The notes below the pieces were generated by a model. The model was not told the DNA's origin, did no database searches, and saw only the letters and a program-made list of their open reading frames with translations. The position numbers and the translations under genes are program-made. Of a stretch of 64,000 nt of DNA, positions 1 to 7,767 are shown piece after piece; within the stretch, counting starts at the first letter, position 1, and every line of letters begins with the position of its first letter. This DNA is from Chryseobacterium sp. (GTDB lineage: Bacteria; Bacteroidota; Bacteroidia; Flavobacteriales; Weeksellaceae), in contig NZ_JAFAJM010000015.1 in NCBI RefSeq assembly GCF_019236175.1, forward strand, positions 207,479-271,478, written 5' to 3'.

Positions 1-1096
1 GCGGAAAGATATTACTTTTTTTTCCATCGGAATTCCATCCGGAGACCTACTCCCACAGGCAAAACTTAAAAAAGAAATTGTAAACGCTATTCGTGAGCTG
101 AAGGAAGGCGGTACAGAATATGAAGAGCTTCAGGGAAATCTTAAACTTCGGAGGATGATTGCCGTACGTTCTCTTCAATGGGGCGGAAATCTTAAGGAAA
201 ATGATCTGGTGACCACCAATGGCGGAATGAATGCTCTGTCTTTTTGCCTGATGGCTTTAGGAAAACCCGGCGATGTTATCGCAATTGAAAGCCCATGTTA
301 CCCCGGAATCTTACAACTGGCCAACGGATTAGGGCTAAAGGTTCTGGAGCTTCCTACACATCCCACAACGGGAATAGAAGTTGCAGCATTAAAAAAACTG
401 ATTCCTAAAATTGATCTGTGTCTGCTAATTCCCAATTTTAATTCTCCTTTGGGAAGCTGTATGCCGGATGAAAATAAAAAAGAAGTTGTAAAAATACTTT
501 CTGAAAATAATATACCGCTGATTGAGGATGATGTTTACGGAGATCTCTATTTTGGTTCTTCCCGTCCAAAATGTTGTAAATCTTTTGATAAAGACGGAAG
601 CGTACTTTATTGTAGTTCTATTTCAAAGACACTGGCTCCCGGCTATCGTGTAGGCTGGATTGCTCCCGGAAAATATAAAGATAAAATTATGAAACTGAAG
701 TTACTGCATTCCACTTCTTCTATTTCGATTGTCAATGAAGCTGTAGCTAATTTCCTGAAAACCGGAAAATATGAAAAACATCTTCAGCAACTTAGGAAAA
801 CCCTTCAGTATAATTATCAGAATTATGTACAGACTATTGCAGACTCATTTCCGGAAGGCACCAAAACCAGCCGGCCGCAAGGAGGACTTTCTTTATGGGT
901 GGAATTTGATAAAAATATACGCACTACAGAGCTTTACGATCTGGCTATTAAGCAGAACATTAGTATTGCTCCCGGAAGGATGTTTACCTTTCAGGAGCAG
1001 TTTGAAAACTGTATGAGGCTTTGCTTCGGGCTTCCCTGGTCGGAAGATACACAGGCAAAACTCAGACAGGTTGGAAATCTTGCAAAAAAAATCTAG
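1..1096 (+). CDS. MocR-like PLP-dependent aminotransferase domain protein (5' partial)
   Basis: The reading frame is open from base 2, before the first internal ATG at 155, so the gene starts outside the window; only its class I/II aminotransferase part is visible. Fold-type I PLP enzymes bind the cofactor through a lysine, here in the motif SSISKTLAPGYRVGW (Lys codon near 626). The early segment GIPSGDLLPQ and the GGMNALSF stretch are typical of the C-terminal domain of GntR/MocR regulators, in which an N-terminal winged helix precedes an aminotransferase fold. The winged helix would lie to the left and is not seen, so a free aminotransferase cannot be excluded. It converges on the next gene with a 6-base gap. 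Confidence 0.8.
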   Translation, partial: RKDITFFSIGIPSGDLLPQAKLKKEIVNAIRELKEGGTEYEELQGNLKLRRMIAVRSLQWGGNLKENDLVTTNGGMNALSFCLMALGKPGDVIAIESPCYPGILQLANGLGLKVLELPTHPTTGIEVAALKKLIPKIDLCLLIPNFNSPLGSCMPDENKKEVVKILSENNIPLIEDDVYGDLYFGSSRPKCCKSFDKDGSVLYCSSISKTLAPGYRVGWIAPGKYKDKIMKLKLLHSTSSISIVNEAVANFLKTGKYEKHLQQLRKTLQYNYQNYVQTIADSFPEGTKTSRPQGGLSLWVEFDKNIRTTELYDLAIKQNISIAPGRMFTFQEQFENCMRLCFGLPWSEDTQAKLRQVGNLAKKI

Positions 1097-1102
1097 TCCG
1101 AA

Positions 1103-1699
1103 TTATTTGTTATCCGGAACAAAATTTTTTCTTGCCAATTCCTTTCTCACACGACTTAAGCTCTCGGGAGTAATTCCCAGATAAGAAGCAATCATCCATT
1201 GCGGGACTCTGAGCAATAAATCCGGATACATTTTAATAAATTTCATGTATCGCTCTTCAGCCGTCTCACCCAATAAAGAATTGATTCTGTTCTGAAGACT
1301 TCTGATATGTTTCTGAAGAAGGAAATCACTTCTTTCTATACTGTTTGGAAATTGCTCTACCAGTTTATTGAAAAAATCAGGATGTAGAAACAAAACTTCA
1401 GAGTCCTCAACTGCCTCTATGTAGTAATTGGATTTTTCATTAAAATAAAGACTGCTTCTGTCTGAAATCAGCCAGCTTTCAGGAGCAAACTGTATGATAT
1501 GTTCTTTTCCGTTTTTATCAATGGAATACATTTTCAGCAGTCCTTTTTCAACAAAGAAAATATGTCTGCATATTTCCCCGTACTGCAATAAAAATTGATT
1601 TCTAGGAATCTTTTTTACCTCGTAATGCAGGCTGCAGGTATTAACACTTTGAAGCGGAACATTCAGGACTTTAGCTAAATAATTATTGATATTCTTCAT
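1103..1699 (-). CDS. Crp/Fnr family transcriptional regulator
   Basis: 198 residues. The first two thirds form a cyclic-nucleotide-binding-type beta barrel (FLLQYGEICRHIFFVEKGLLKMY, with the usual glycine turns), followed by a helical linker and a short C-terminal winged helix (ASYLGITPESLSRVRKEL, about 165-185). This is the short Crp/Fnr class common in Bacteroidota; no Fnr-type cysteine cluster is seen, so the ligand is unknown. Its ATG overlaps the stop of the upstream ytxJ-like gene by 4 bases, so it is the last gene of a minus-strand operon with ytxJ-like, DUF1569 and yfiT-like genes. This hints at redox or electrophile-stress control, which is inference. Confidence 0.85.
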   Translation of the reverse strand: MKNINNYLAKVLNVPLQSVNTCSLHYEVKKIPRNQFLLQYGEICRHIFFVEKGLLKMYSIDKNGKEHIIQFAPESWLISDRSSLYFNEKSNYYIEAVEDSEVLFLHPDFFNKLVEQFPNSIERSDFLLQKHIRSLQNRINSLLGETAEERYMKFIKMYPDLLLRVPQWMIASYLGITPESLSRVRKELARKNFVPDNK

Positions 1700-2076
1700 G
1701 GTACAATCTGGCTTAATGAAATACTTTGGTGTGAGGCATTATTCACCGCTTTTCCGTTTTCTATCACGATTAACTGCGGACTTTCGTGTCTGATGCCAAA
1801 ATCTTCAGCAATTTTATTGGATATAGGCCGGTATGCCAATAAATCCAGATAATAAACCTGTACCTCTTTCTCCGAATTTTCAATTTCTCTTTCAAAATTC
1901 TTCAATACTGTTCTGCTGATAAAACAGCTTGTTGAATGTTTAAAAATTGCTATTTTATGCTGATGGGATTCCTCAAGCGCTTTTGACAGATCTTCTTCAG
2001 ATTCTATCTTTTTCCAGAAAGATTTTTGATCAGGAGTTTCGCTCTTTCCACCGAATATTTTATCAAAAAAACTCAT
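1696..2076 (-). CDS. ytxJ: YtxJ-like bacillithiol-system thioredoxin-fold protein
   Basis: 126 residues with a thioredoxin-like core. The segment IAIFKHSTSCFISR carries a single conserved cysteine (Cys51) where CxxC would sit in thioredoxin, and SPQLIVIENG contains the cis-proline region. This is the signature of YtxJ, a monothiol bacilliredoxin-type protein found where bacillithiol replaces glutathione. It lies in an overlapping operon with a DUF1569 protein (4-base overlap upstream), a YfiT-type transferase and a Crp regulator, which supports a low-molecular-weight thiol role. Confidence 0.85.
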   Translation of the reverse strand: MSFFDKIFGGKSETPDQKSFWKKIESEEDLSKALEESHQHKIAIFKHSTSCFISRTVLKNFEREIENSEKEVQVYYLDLLAYRPISNKIAEDFGIRHESPQLIVIENGKAVNNASHQSISLSQIVP

Positions 2077-2534
2077 ACATTAAATTGTTTTAGATGGTGA
2101 TCAAGATGTTTATATTCTAAAAATTGCCAGTCTTTTTCAGTCATGTTTCCGAATAGCCTGTGATGGTCCGGCAGAATATTATTTTTACATGCTGTCCGAA
2201 ATTCCTCCAGTGTTTTCAGAAGATTGGTCTTTGATTCATCAAAATCACACTCAAAATTAACGATTAGTTTTTGAAAAGTAGGCATATTTCTGGGAATTCC
2301 GTTATTGAAAACATACATTTCCATTTTAGTCATGATTCCTATAGCTTCAAAAAGCGGGTTAATACGTGGGAGTTCAATTTTTCCCAGTGCTACCTGAAGA
2401 ACCAGGTCACAATGTTTAAACATTTGACTTACATTCATCTGGCCCCATTTTCCAGGAGAATTTTCAGACAATTTGGAAATTCTTTTTATAATTTCCTTAC
2501 AATAGATGGGATTATTAAGACTTTTCTTTACCAA
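2073..2534 (-). CDS. DUF1569 (DinB-superfamily) protein
   Basis: 153 residues, mostly helical. The histidines in MFKHCD (about residue 41) and in the C-terminal LDHHLKQF are placed as in DinB four-helix-bundle metal proteins, and the overall pattern (WGQMNVSQMFKHC early, a late LEYKHLDHHL) fits DUF1569. The biochemical role of this family is not settled; DinB relatives include thiol-S-transferases. It overlaps the yfiT-like gene upstream by 7 bases and ytxJ downstream by 4, so the three are almost certainly co-translated. Family call is good; function unknown. Confidence 0.75.
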   Translation of the reverse strand: MVKKSLNNPIYCKEIIKRISKLSENSPGKWGQMNVSQMFKHCDLVLQVALGKIELPRINPLFEAIGIMTKMEMYVFNNGIPRNMPTFQKLIVNFECDFDESKTNLLKTLEEFRTACKNNILPDHHRLFGNMTEKDWQFLEYKHLDHHLKQFNV

Positions 2535-3064
2535 CCCTTTTCTTTCTTCAGGTTTTCAATGTGTGCAAAATGATGATTACAATGCCAGACATATAAAGCA
2601 AGACTATTTCTGAGATCATAATCCCGATGATGTTCAGGATGATGAAATGTTCTTTCAAGCTGTTTATTGGTAAGGCTTTTCAGTAACACTACCCATCGTT
2701 GATGAGTTCCTTTCAGCATTCTCATAGCCGGTTTTACAGGCATGTGGAAACTATCCTGTAGCTCTGCCCATTTGGCTTCGTCGTATGGCTTAATCGTCGG
2801 ATTATCTTCAGTAAGAGCGAGCTTAAAACGGATAAAACTGTTCATATGGCTGTCTGAAAGGTGATTCACAAGCTGTCGTACCGTCCACCCTCCTTCTCTG
2901 TAGGGAGTATCAAGTTGATCATCTGTGAAATGTTCAATGAGGTTTTTTAGCCGACCGGGAAAATCTTTAATCACTTTGATATAAGTATCCAGTGTTGTAT
3001 CACAAATATGTTCAGGTGCTTCAAACTGTCCGATAGGAAATTTTTTTTTCTCTAAATCACTCAT
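2528..3064 (-). CDS. YfiT-family putative bacillithiol transferase (DinB superfamily)
   Basis: 178 residues. The N-terminal FPIGQFEAPEHI, the GGWTVRQLVNHLSDSHMNSFIRFKLAL block and the terminal NHHFAHIENL match the YfiT/BstA group of DinB-fold enzymes, which bind one metal through three histidines (here most likely His68, His164 and His168) and transfer bacillithiol to electrophiles. It is the first gene of the operon with DUF1569, ytxJ and Crp genes. The start is the only ATG that gives the conserved N-terminus. Confidence 0.85.
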   Translation of the reverse strand: MSDLEKKKFPIGQFEAPEHICDTTLDTYIKVIKDFPGRLKNLIEHFTDDQLDTPYREGGWTVRQLVNHLSDSHMNSFIRFKLALTEDNPTIKPYDEAKWAELQDSFHMPVKPAMRMLKGTHQRWVVLLKSLTNKQLERTFHHPEHHRDYDLRNSLALYVWHCNHHFAHIENLKKEKGW

Positions 3065-3116
3065 TGTTCAGGGTTTTAATTTTTATTTTTTAAATATGGC
3101 TAAGCCTTTCGCTCGT

Positions 3117-3168
3117 CTGGTAAATTTATCAAAATTTCGAGAAACCTGAATATGAAAAAGTGTTAATT
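3117..3168 (+). pseudogene. Ghost copy of the pncA leader and start
   Basis: Bases 3119-3164 repeat, with only a few mismatches, the 45 bases that run from the leader of pncA through its ATG and first codons (4567-4613): both read gtaaatttatcaaaa.ttcgagaaa.ct.aatatgaaaaa. In this copy the frame meets a stop four codons after the ATG (TGT TAA); a one-base shift would give M-K-K-V-L-I, like the pncA start. No gene follows before the minus-strand terminator at 3204. Best read as a decayed duplication, with a shared regulatory leader as the alternative. Confidence 0.5.
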
Positions 3169-3203
3169 GCAGGTATTCGTTTATATACTTATCAGCGAAC
3201 AAA

Positions 3204-3233
3204 AAAGCTTCAGTTGCAGAACTGAAGCTTCTT
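3204..3233 (-). terminator. Rho-independent terminator after the helicase gene
   Basis: The stem AAGCTTCAG / CTGAAGCTT with a short loop is followed on the minus strand by a run of Ts, placed 15 bases after the helicase stop. Confidence 0.75.
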
Positions 3234-3248
3234 ATTTGGATTACCGGG

Positions 3249-4391
3249 CTAATACCCATGTAAATTGATATCCTCTGTTCTCTGCAGAGTCACTCTTTTT
3301 CCCATTTTTTTCTGAATAACTCTGAAATGCTGTAATTCATCATCCGTTAAAATGGTAATGGCAGTTCCTTTTTCATTGGCACGTCCCGTTCTTCCGATAC
3401 GATGGATATAATCCAGCGGAGAACGCGGTAATTCGTAATTGATAACGCATGGCAAATCGTCGATATGAATTCCACGGCCAATTAAATCTGTAGCAACTAA
3501 AATCTGAGCTCCATTGACTTTAAATTCTTCTAAATTGTTTCTACGGGCACCCTGTGATTTCTGACTGTGAATAGCCACCGCTTTAATTTTATTCTTTTTA
3601 AGTTTCTCAACCAGATTATCGGCAGATCTTGTGGATGAAACAAAAACCAACGCCTTATCCACCTTTTTTTCTTTAATTAAATACCGTAAAAAAGGTCCTT
3701 TGTTTTCCGGCGAAACATGATAAGCCAGCTGTTCAATATGATCAATTTCAACCTCTTCTTTTTTTATTTCAACAATGACAGGGTTAATAGATAAACGTTC
3801 TTTCATTTCGGAAACTTTATCATTTAAAGTTGCCGAGAATAAAGTCGTTTGTTTCACCACAGGCATTAAAGCAAAAAGCTTATCCATTTCTTCACCAAAA
3901 CCCAGCTGAAACATTTTATCGGCTTCATCAATAACCAGATGCTGGATTTCCGAAATACTCAGTGCATTATGATCAATTAAGTCCAATAAACGTCCGGGGG
4001 TTGCTATAAGAACCTCTACTCCAAACATCCCTTTCATCTGTGGATTGATGGAAACACCGCCATATACCGCCATTGTACGAACCTCCCGTTTCAGATTTTC
4101 CGTAAAAGCCCTGAAAACCTCATCAATCTGAATTGCTAATTCACGGGTAGGGACCAATATTAATACCTGAATATTACGGTTTTTCTTAACTTCTGAGTTT
4201 TGCAGCTTTTCTAAAATCGGCATCACAAAACAAGCCGTTTTTCCGGAACCCGTCCGGGCAATTCCCATCAGGTCTTTCCCTTGTAAAATAACAGGGACAG
4301 CCTGTTCCTGAATTGGAAATGGTTTCAAATATCCCAGTTTGTTAACAGAACGAATAATATTGTGTGATAATCCTAAAGATTCAAATGACAT
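3249..4391 (-). CDS. DEAD-box ATP-dependent RNA helicase (RhlE-like)
   Basis: 380 residues, a compact two-domain helicase. Motifs in order: Q-motif region FPIQEQAVP (25-33), Walker A ARTGSGKT (45-52), PTRELAIQ, TPGRLLDL, DEAD, SAT, then domain 2 with VATDLIGRGIHIDDL and HRIGRTGRA. The short tail after motif VI lacks the long basic extension of many RhlE/CsdA proteins. Such enzymes unwind short RNA duplexes in ribosome assembly and mRNA turnover. A TATCTTTG -7 box precedes the start, and a terminator follows. Confidence 0.95.
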   Translation of the reverse strand: MSFESLGLSHNIIRSVNKLGYLKPFPIQEQAVPVILQGKDLMGIARTGSGKTACFVMPILEKLQNSEVKKNRNIQVLILVPTRELAIQIDEVFRAFTENLKREVRTMAVYGGVSINPQMKGMFGVEVLIATPGRLLDLIDHNALSISEIQHLVIDEADKMFQLGFGEEMDKLFALMPVVKQTTLFSATLNDKVSEMKERLSINPVIVEIKKEEVEIDHIEQLAYHVSPENKGPFLRYLIKEKKVDKALVFVSSTRSADNLVEKLKKNKIKAVAIHSQKSQGARRNNLEEFKVNGAQILVATDLIGRGIHIDDLPCVINYELPRSPLDYIHRIGRTGRANEKGTAITILTDDELQHFRVIQKKMGKRVTLQRTEDINLHGY

Positions 4392-4408
4392 AAAATAATT
4401 ATTTCCCG

Positions 4409-4416
4409 CAAAGATA
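4409..4416 (-). promoter_or_regulatory. -7 promoter box of the helicase gene
   Basis: Read on the minus strand the bases are TATCTTTG, a match to the Bacteroidota TAnnTTTG -7 element, 18 bases before the start codon. Confidence 0.6.
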
Positions 4417-4601
4417 CGCTATTGATATTTGGTTTAGGCTCCAACCCCATATTCTAGCCAAAGTTTAATGATTTCAGGTTCTTCCCCCTTCATCCGACAG
4501 GCATAAAAAATTTATATGGCCGATTTGTCCGATAATTCAGTTTTGGACAAATTTTTGTGTATTAGTTTCGTAAATTTATCAAAAATTCGAGAAATCTAAA
4601 T

Positions 4602-5207
4602 ATGAAAAAAGCATTAATAATAGTCGATGTACAGAATGATTTTTGTGAAGGCGGAGCATTGGCAGTACCGGGAGCGAATGAAATCATTCCATACATTAAT
4701 CTTTTAATGGAGGAAAACCAATATGATCAGATTGTTCTGACTCAGGACTGGCATCCTGCAGGTCATAAAAGTTTTGCAAGCAGTAATGGCAGAAAAGTGG
4801 GAGAAAGCATTATTTTAAATGGGGTTCCTCAGTTTATGTGGCCGGATCACTGCGTTCAGGGAACTGTCGGAGCAGAATTCCACAAAGATCTGAATCAGGA
4901 TAAAGTAACTCATATTATACAGAAAGGAAAAAACATTGAAATCGACAGCTATAGCGGTTTCCAGGATAACAATCACTTCATGAAAACCGGACTGGATGAT
5001 TTCTTAAAATACCACGATATCCAATTGCTGGAAATTGTAGGACTCGCAATGGATTATTGCGTTAAATTCACAGCATTAGATGCTGTTGCCAACGGATATG
5101 TTACCTGTCTTCATTTCAACGGAACCCGTGCTGTGAACGTAAAACCGGACAACGGCAGAGACGCGATCTATGAAATGATTGAAAAAGGAGTAACCGTATT
5201 GGGCTAA
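4602..5207 (+). CDS. pncA: Nicotinamidase (bifunctional nicotinamidase/pyrazinamidase)
   Basis: 201 residues, usual length. It hydrolyses nicotinamide to nicotinate in NAD salvage. The catalytic triad of the cysteine hydrolase fold is visible: Asp9 in IIVDVQNDFC, Lys108 in IIQKGKN and Cys153 in AMDYCVKFTALD; Asp49/His51 (TQDWHP) and His83 (WPDHCV) are the usual metal ligands. It is a single-gene unit with its own leader and terminator. The leader and first codons have a degenerate duplicate 1.45 kb upstream. Confidence 0.97.
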   Translation: MKKALIIVDVQNDFCEGGALAVPGANEIIPYINLLMEENQYDQIVLTQDWHPAGHKSFASSNGRKVGESIILNGVPQFMWPDHCVQGTVGAEFHKDLNQDKVTHIIQKGKNIEIDSYSGFQDNNHFMKTGLDDFLKYHDIQLLEIVGLAMDYCVKFTALDAVANGYVTCLHFNGTRAVNVKPDNGRDAIYEMIEKGVTVLG

Positions 5208-5243
5208 CATCCTCAAATTTGAACATTCATAATCATATAAAAC

Positions 5244-5280
5244 AAAAGACGCTGATTTATTTCAGCGTCTTTTTATTTTT
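5244..5280 (+). terminator. Rho-independent terminator after pncA
   Basis: An 11-bp stem AAAGACGCTGA / TCAGCGTCTTT with a 6-base loop followed by a T-rich run, about 40 bases after the pncA stop. Confidence 0.85.
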
Positions 5281-5370
5281 TAATTTAAAATTCACTTTTT
5301 GAAAGAATGATATCAATTACAGACATATGAATCAGAAGACTCACCATCTATCTTTGAATCCATCACCATT

Positions 5371-6543
5371 CTAAAGCATTTTAAGATTATTCACTTCCAG
5401 TTCCGTAAGGATTCTCCAGTGTCCTCTCTTGATATTCTTCTTCGTTAATCCGGAGAACATCACTCTGTCTAAAGCCTCTACCTCATATCCTAATCTTTGG
5501 AAAATTCTTCTGATCACGCGGTTCCATCCGATATGAATTTCAATCCCGATTTCATTTTTAGGTTTTCCTTCAATATATGAAATCTGATCTACAACAGCTA
5601 CCCCTTCATCAAGACGGATACCTTCCGCGATAAGACGTAAATCTTCCCCGGTAAGTTTTTTATCCAGTGTGACATGATAAATCTTTTTAGCATCAAAAGA
5701 CGGATGCGTCAGTTTTTTTGTCATGTGCCCGTCATTTGTCAATAAGATAACTCCGGTTGTTGAACGGTCTAATCTTCCTACAGGAAAAAGTCTGTAAGGA
5801 GAAGCATTGGCCACAAGATCCATTACCGTTTTTCTTGCTTTGTCATCTTTTGTTGTAGAAATATAACCTTTTGGTTTATTCAAAAGTACATAAACAGGCT
5901 TTTCCGGAGTAATACTTTGTCCGTCAAAAACTACTCTGTCGGTTTTCTGTACCTGATACCCCATTTCGGTTACCACTTTTCCGTTAACTTCTACCAATCC
6001 CTGAGTTATCAGCTCATCAGCTTCTCTTCTGCTGCAGATTCCTGAATTGGCGATATACTTGTTAAGACGGATACTGTCTTTATGAACGTCTTTTTCAATT
6101 TTGTTCAGTCTTCTTTTCTGTACAAAAGATTTTGCTCTGTCGTCATTTCTTTCATCTCCGTTAGAAGGTCTTCTTCCGTATTTCAGACTGCCTCTTTCAT
6201 ACTTATCTCTGGTATCGAAATTTTTCCCGCCTCTTTTAGGTTTTCCAAAAGTTTTTTTCTCGTAGCTCTCACTTTTATTCGTGATATACGCTTTTCTTTC
6301 AGATTTTGGGTTGAAATCATCATCAGAGCTGTCTGTATTTTTCTTGAAAGGTTTTTTTTCAAATCTTGAGTTTGACCCTTGATGTTCGGGGCCTTTTCTT
6401 CCTCCTTCCTTAGAAAAAGGTTTCTTAAAAGGTTTTGATCCTGAAGAATTTCCAGATCTGGAAGCACGAGAATCATCAGAACTTTTCTTGGTTGAAATTC
6501 TTGGTCTCTTTGGTCTGTCTGAATTATTATTATCTCTGCTCAT
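5371..6543 (-). CDS. rluB: 23S rRNA pseudouridine synthase, RluB/RsuA type, with long basic N-terminal extension
   Basis: 390 residues. About 150 N-terminal residues are a low-complexity Lys/Arg/Ser/Gly-rich extension. It is followed by an S4 RNA-binding domain (IRLNKYIANSGICSRREADELI) and the pseudouridine synthase domain with the catalytic aspartate in GRLDRSTTGVILLTNDG. RluB/RsuA enzymes isomerise uridine in rRNA; the exact target cannot be read from sequence. The charged tail is common in Bacteroidota versions and probably adds RNA affinity (inference). It is divergent from aroB, with a 101-base shared promoter region. Confidence 0.9.
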   Translation of the reverse strand: MSRDNNNSDRPKRPRISTKKSSDDSRASRSGNSSGSKPFKKPFSKEGGRKGPEHQGSNSRFEKKPFKKNTDSSDDDFNPKSERKAYITNKSESYEKKTFGKPKRGGKNFDTRDKYERGSLKYGRRPSNGDERNDDRAKSFVQKRRLNKIEKDVHKDSIRLNKYIANSGICSRREADELITQGLVEVNGKVVTEMGYQVQKTDRVVFDGQSITPEKPVYVLLNKPKGYISTTKDDKARKTVMDLVANASPYRLFPVGRLDRSTTGVILLTNDGHMTKKLTHPSFDAKKIYHVTLDKKLTGEDLRLIAEGIRLDEGVAVVDQISYIEGKPKNEIGIEIHIGWNRVIRRIFQRLGYEVEALDRVMFSGLTKKNIKRGHWRILTELEVNNLKML

Positions 6544-6557
6544 TCTAAAAATTTCTG

Positions 6558-6565
6558 CAAAGATA
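6558..6565 (-). promoter_or_regulatory. -7 promoter box of the pseudouridine synthase gene
   Basis: Reads TATCTTTG on the minus strand, 14 bases before the start codon; back-to-back with the aroB promoter. Confidence 0.6.
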
Positions 6566-6598
6566 GTAATTTAGTTACGAGTTAAAAATTAAGAATCA

Positions 6599-6606
6599 TA
6601 ACTTTG
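6599..6606 (+). promoter_or_regulatory. -7 promoter box of aroB
   Basis: TAACTTTG, a TAnnTTTG match, 38 bases before the aroB ATG. Confidence 0.6.
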
Positions 6607-6644
6607 CAATATAGTTTACTTTTTAACTTTACATAAATTTGAAG

Positions 6645-7691
6645 ATGATAACAATATTAAACGATAATTTCTCGCAACTGAACGAATTTCTGCATGAAAA
6701 AAAATTCAGTAAAATTTTTATTCTTGTAGATGAAAATACTCACGAATACTGCCTTCCTGTTCTTTTAGGAAATATGGAAACCGATCTTGGGTTTGAAATT
6801 TTAGAAATTGAAGCCGGTGAAGAAATGAAAAATATTCAGACAGCCAACCAGCTTTGGGAAATTCTTACGGAAATGCAGGCGGACAGAAAAGCACTGGTCA
6901 TCAATCTGGGGGGGGGTGTCATCACAGATATGGGCGGCTTTGTTGCCTCTACCTACAAAAGAGGGGTACAGTTTATCAATATCCCCACTACCCTTTTATC
7001 GATGTGTGATGCCTCAATTGGTGGTAAAACGGGAATAGATTTGATGCATTATAAAAATATGGTAGGTACGTTTGCTTTTCCTGAGCAGATTTTTATTTAT
7101 CCTAAATTCCTAGAAACATTGCCGTTTAAAGAATTAAGAAGCGGATTTGCCGAAATGCTGAAACACGGATTAATTGCAGACAAAGCTCATTGGAATCATT
7201 TAATTCAGATCCATAAGCTTGAAGTAGAAACCGTAACTCCTCATATCCGGACATCCATGAATATCAAACAGGATGTTGTGGAAAAAGACTTCCATGAAAA
7301 AGATATCAGAAAAACCTTAAACTTTGGACATACGATAGGCCATGCTGTTGAAAGTCTGTGTCTGCAACGTAAAAATCCTATTCTTCACGGAGAAGCTGTA
7401 GCTATGGGAATGATTTGTGAAGCTCATCTTGGATATCTTGAACAGCTTATTTCCGAGGAAGACTCAAAAATCATCATCGAAAATATTCAGAGATACTACC
7501 CGTATTTAGATATCAGTGATTTTACAGACGAGGATATTACGGCATTATTATTAAATGACAAGAAAAATACAGACAGTAAGATTAATTTTTCTCTGCTTAC
7601 TTCCATAGGTTCATGTAATTATGATCATCAGTGCAGTCAGAAAAACATTCTGGAGTCGTTATCTTTTTACAGAAATCTGAATAACGCGTAA
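6645..7691 (+). CDS. aroB: 3-dehydroquinate synthase
   Basis: 348 residues from the ATG at 6645; a TTG two codons earlier is less likely. It closes DAHP to 3-dehydroquinate, second step of the shikimate pathway, using NAD and a divalent metal. NAD-binding and active-site blocks are clear: INLGGGVITDMGGFVASTYKRG, PTTLLSMCDASIGGKTGID and the metal-site segments SGFAEMLKHG, LNFGHTIGHAVE and LHGEAVAMGM. It stands alone, divergent from the pseudouridine synthase, with a strong terminator. Confidence 0.96.
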   Translation: MITILNDNFSQLNEFLHEKKFSKIFILVDENTHEYCLPVLLGNMETDLGFEILEIEAGEEMKNIQTANQLWEILTEMQADRKALVINLGGGVITDMGGFVASTYKRGVQFINIPTTLLSMCDASIGGKTGIDLMHYKNMVGTFAFPEQIFIYPKFLETLPFKELRSGFAEMLKHGLIADKAHWNHLIQIHKLEVETVTPHIRTSMNIKQDVVEKDFHEKDIRKTLNFGHTIGHAVESLCLQRKNPILHGEAVAMGMICEAHLGYLEQLISEEDSKIIIENIQRYYPYLDISDFTDEDITALLLNDKKNTDSKINFSLLTSIGSCNYDHQCSQKNILESLSFYRNLNNA

Positions 7692-7729
7692 TTATTTTTT
7701 ATACAGATGAGCTGAACATCATATTATAT

Positions 7730-7762
7730 ACTAAACCCTGCTTGCGTTAAGCAGGGTTTAGT
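7730..7762. terminator. Bidirectional terminator between aroB and the S74 protein
   Basis: The palindrome CTAAACCCTGCTT / AAGCAGGGTTTAG lies between two convergent genes, with A/T runs on both sides. Confidence 0.8.
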
Positions 7763-7767
7763 ATTTA

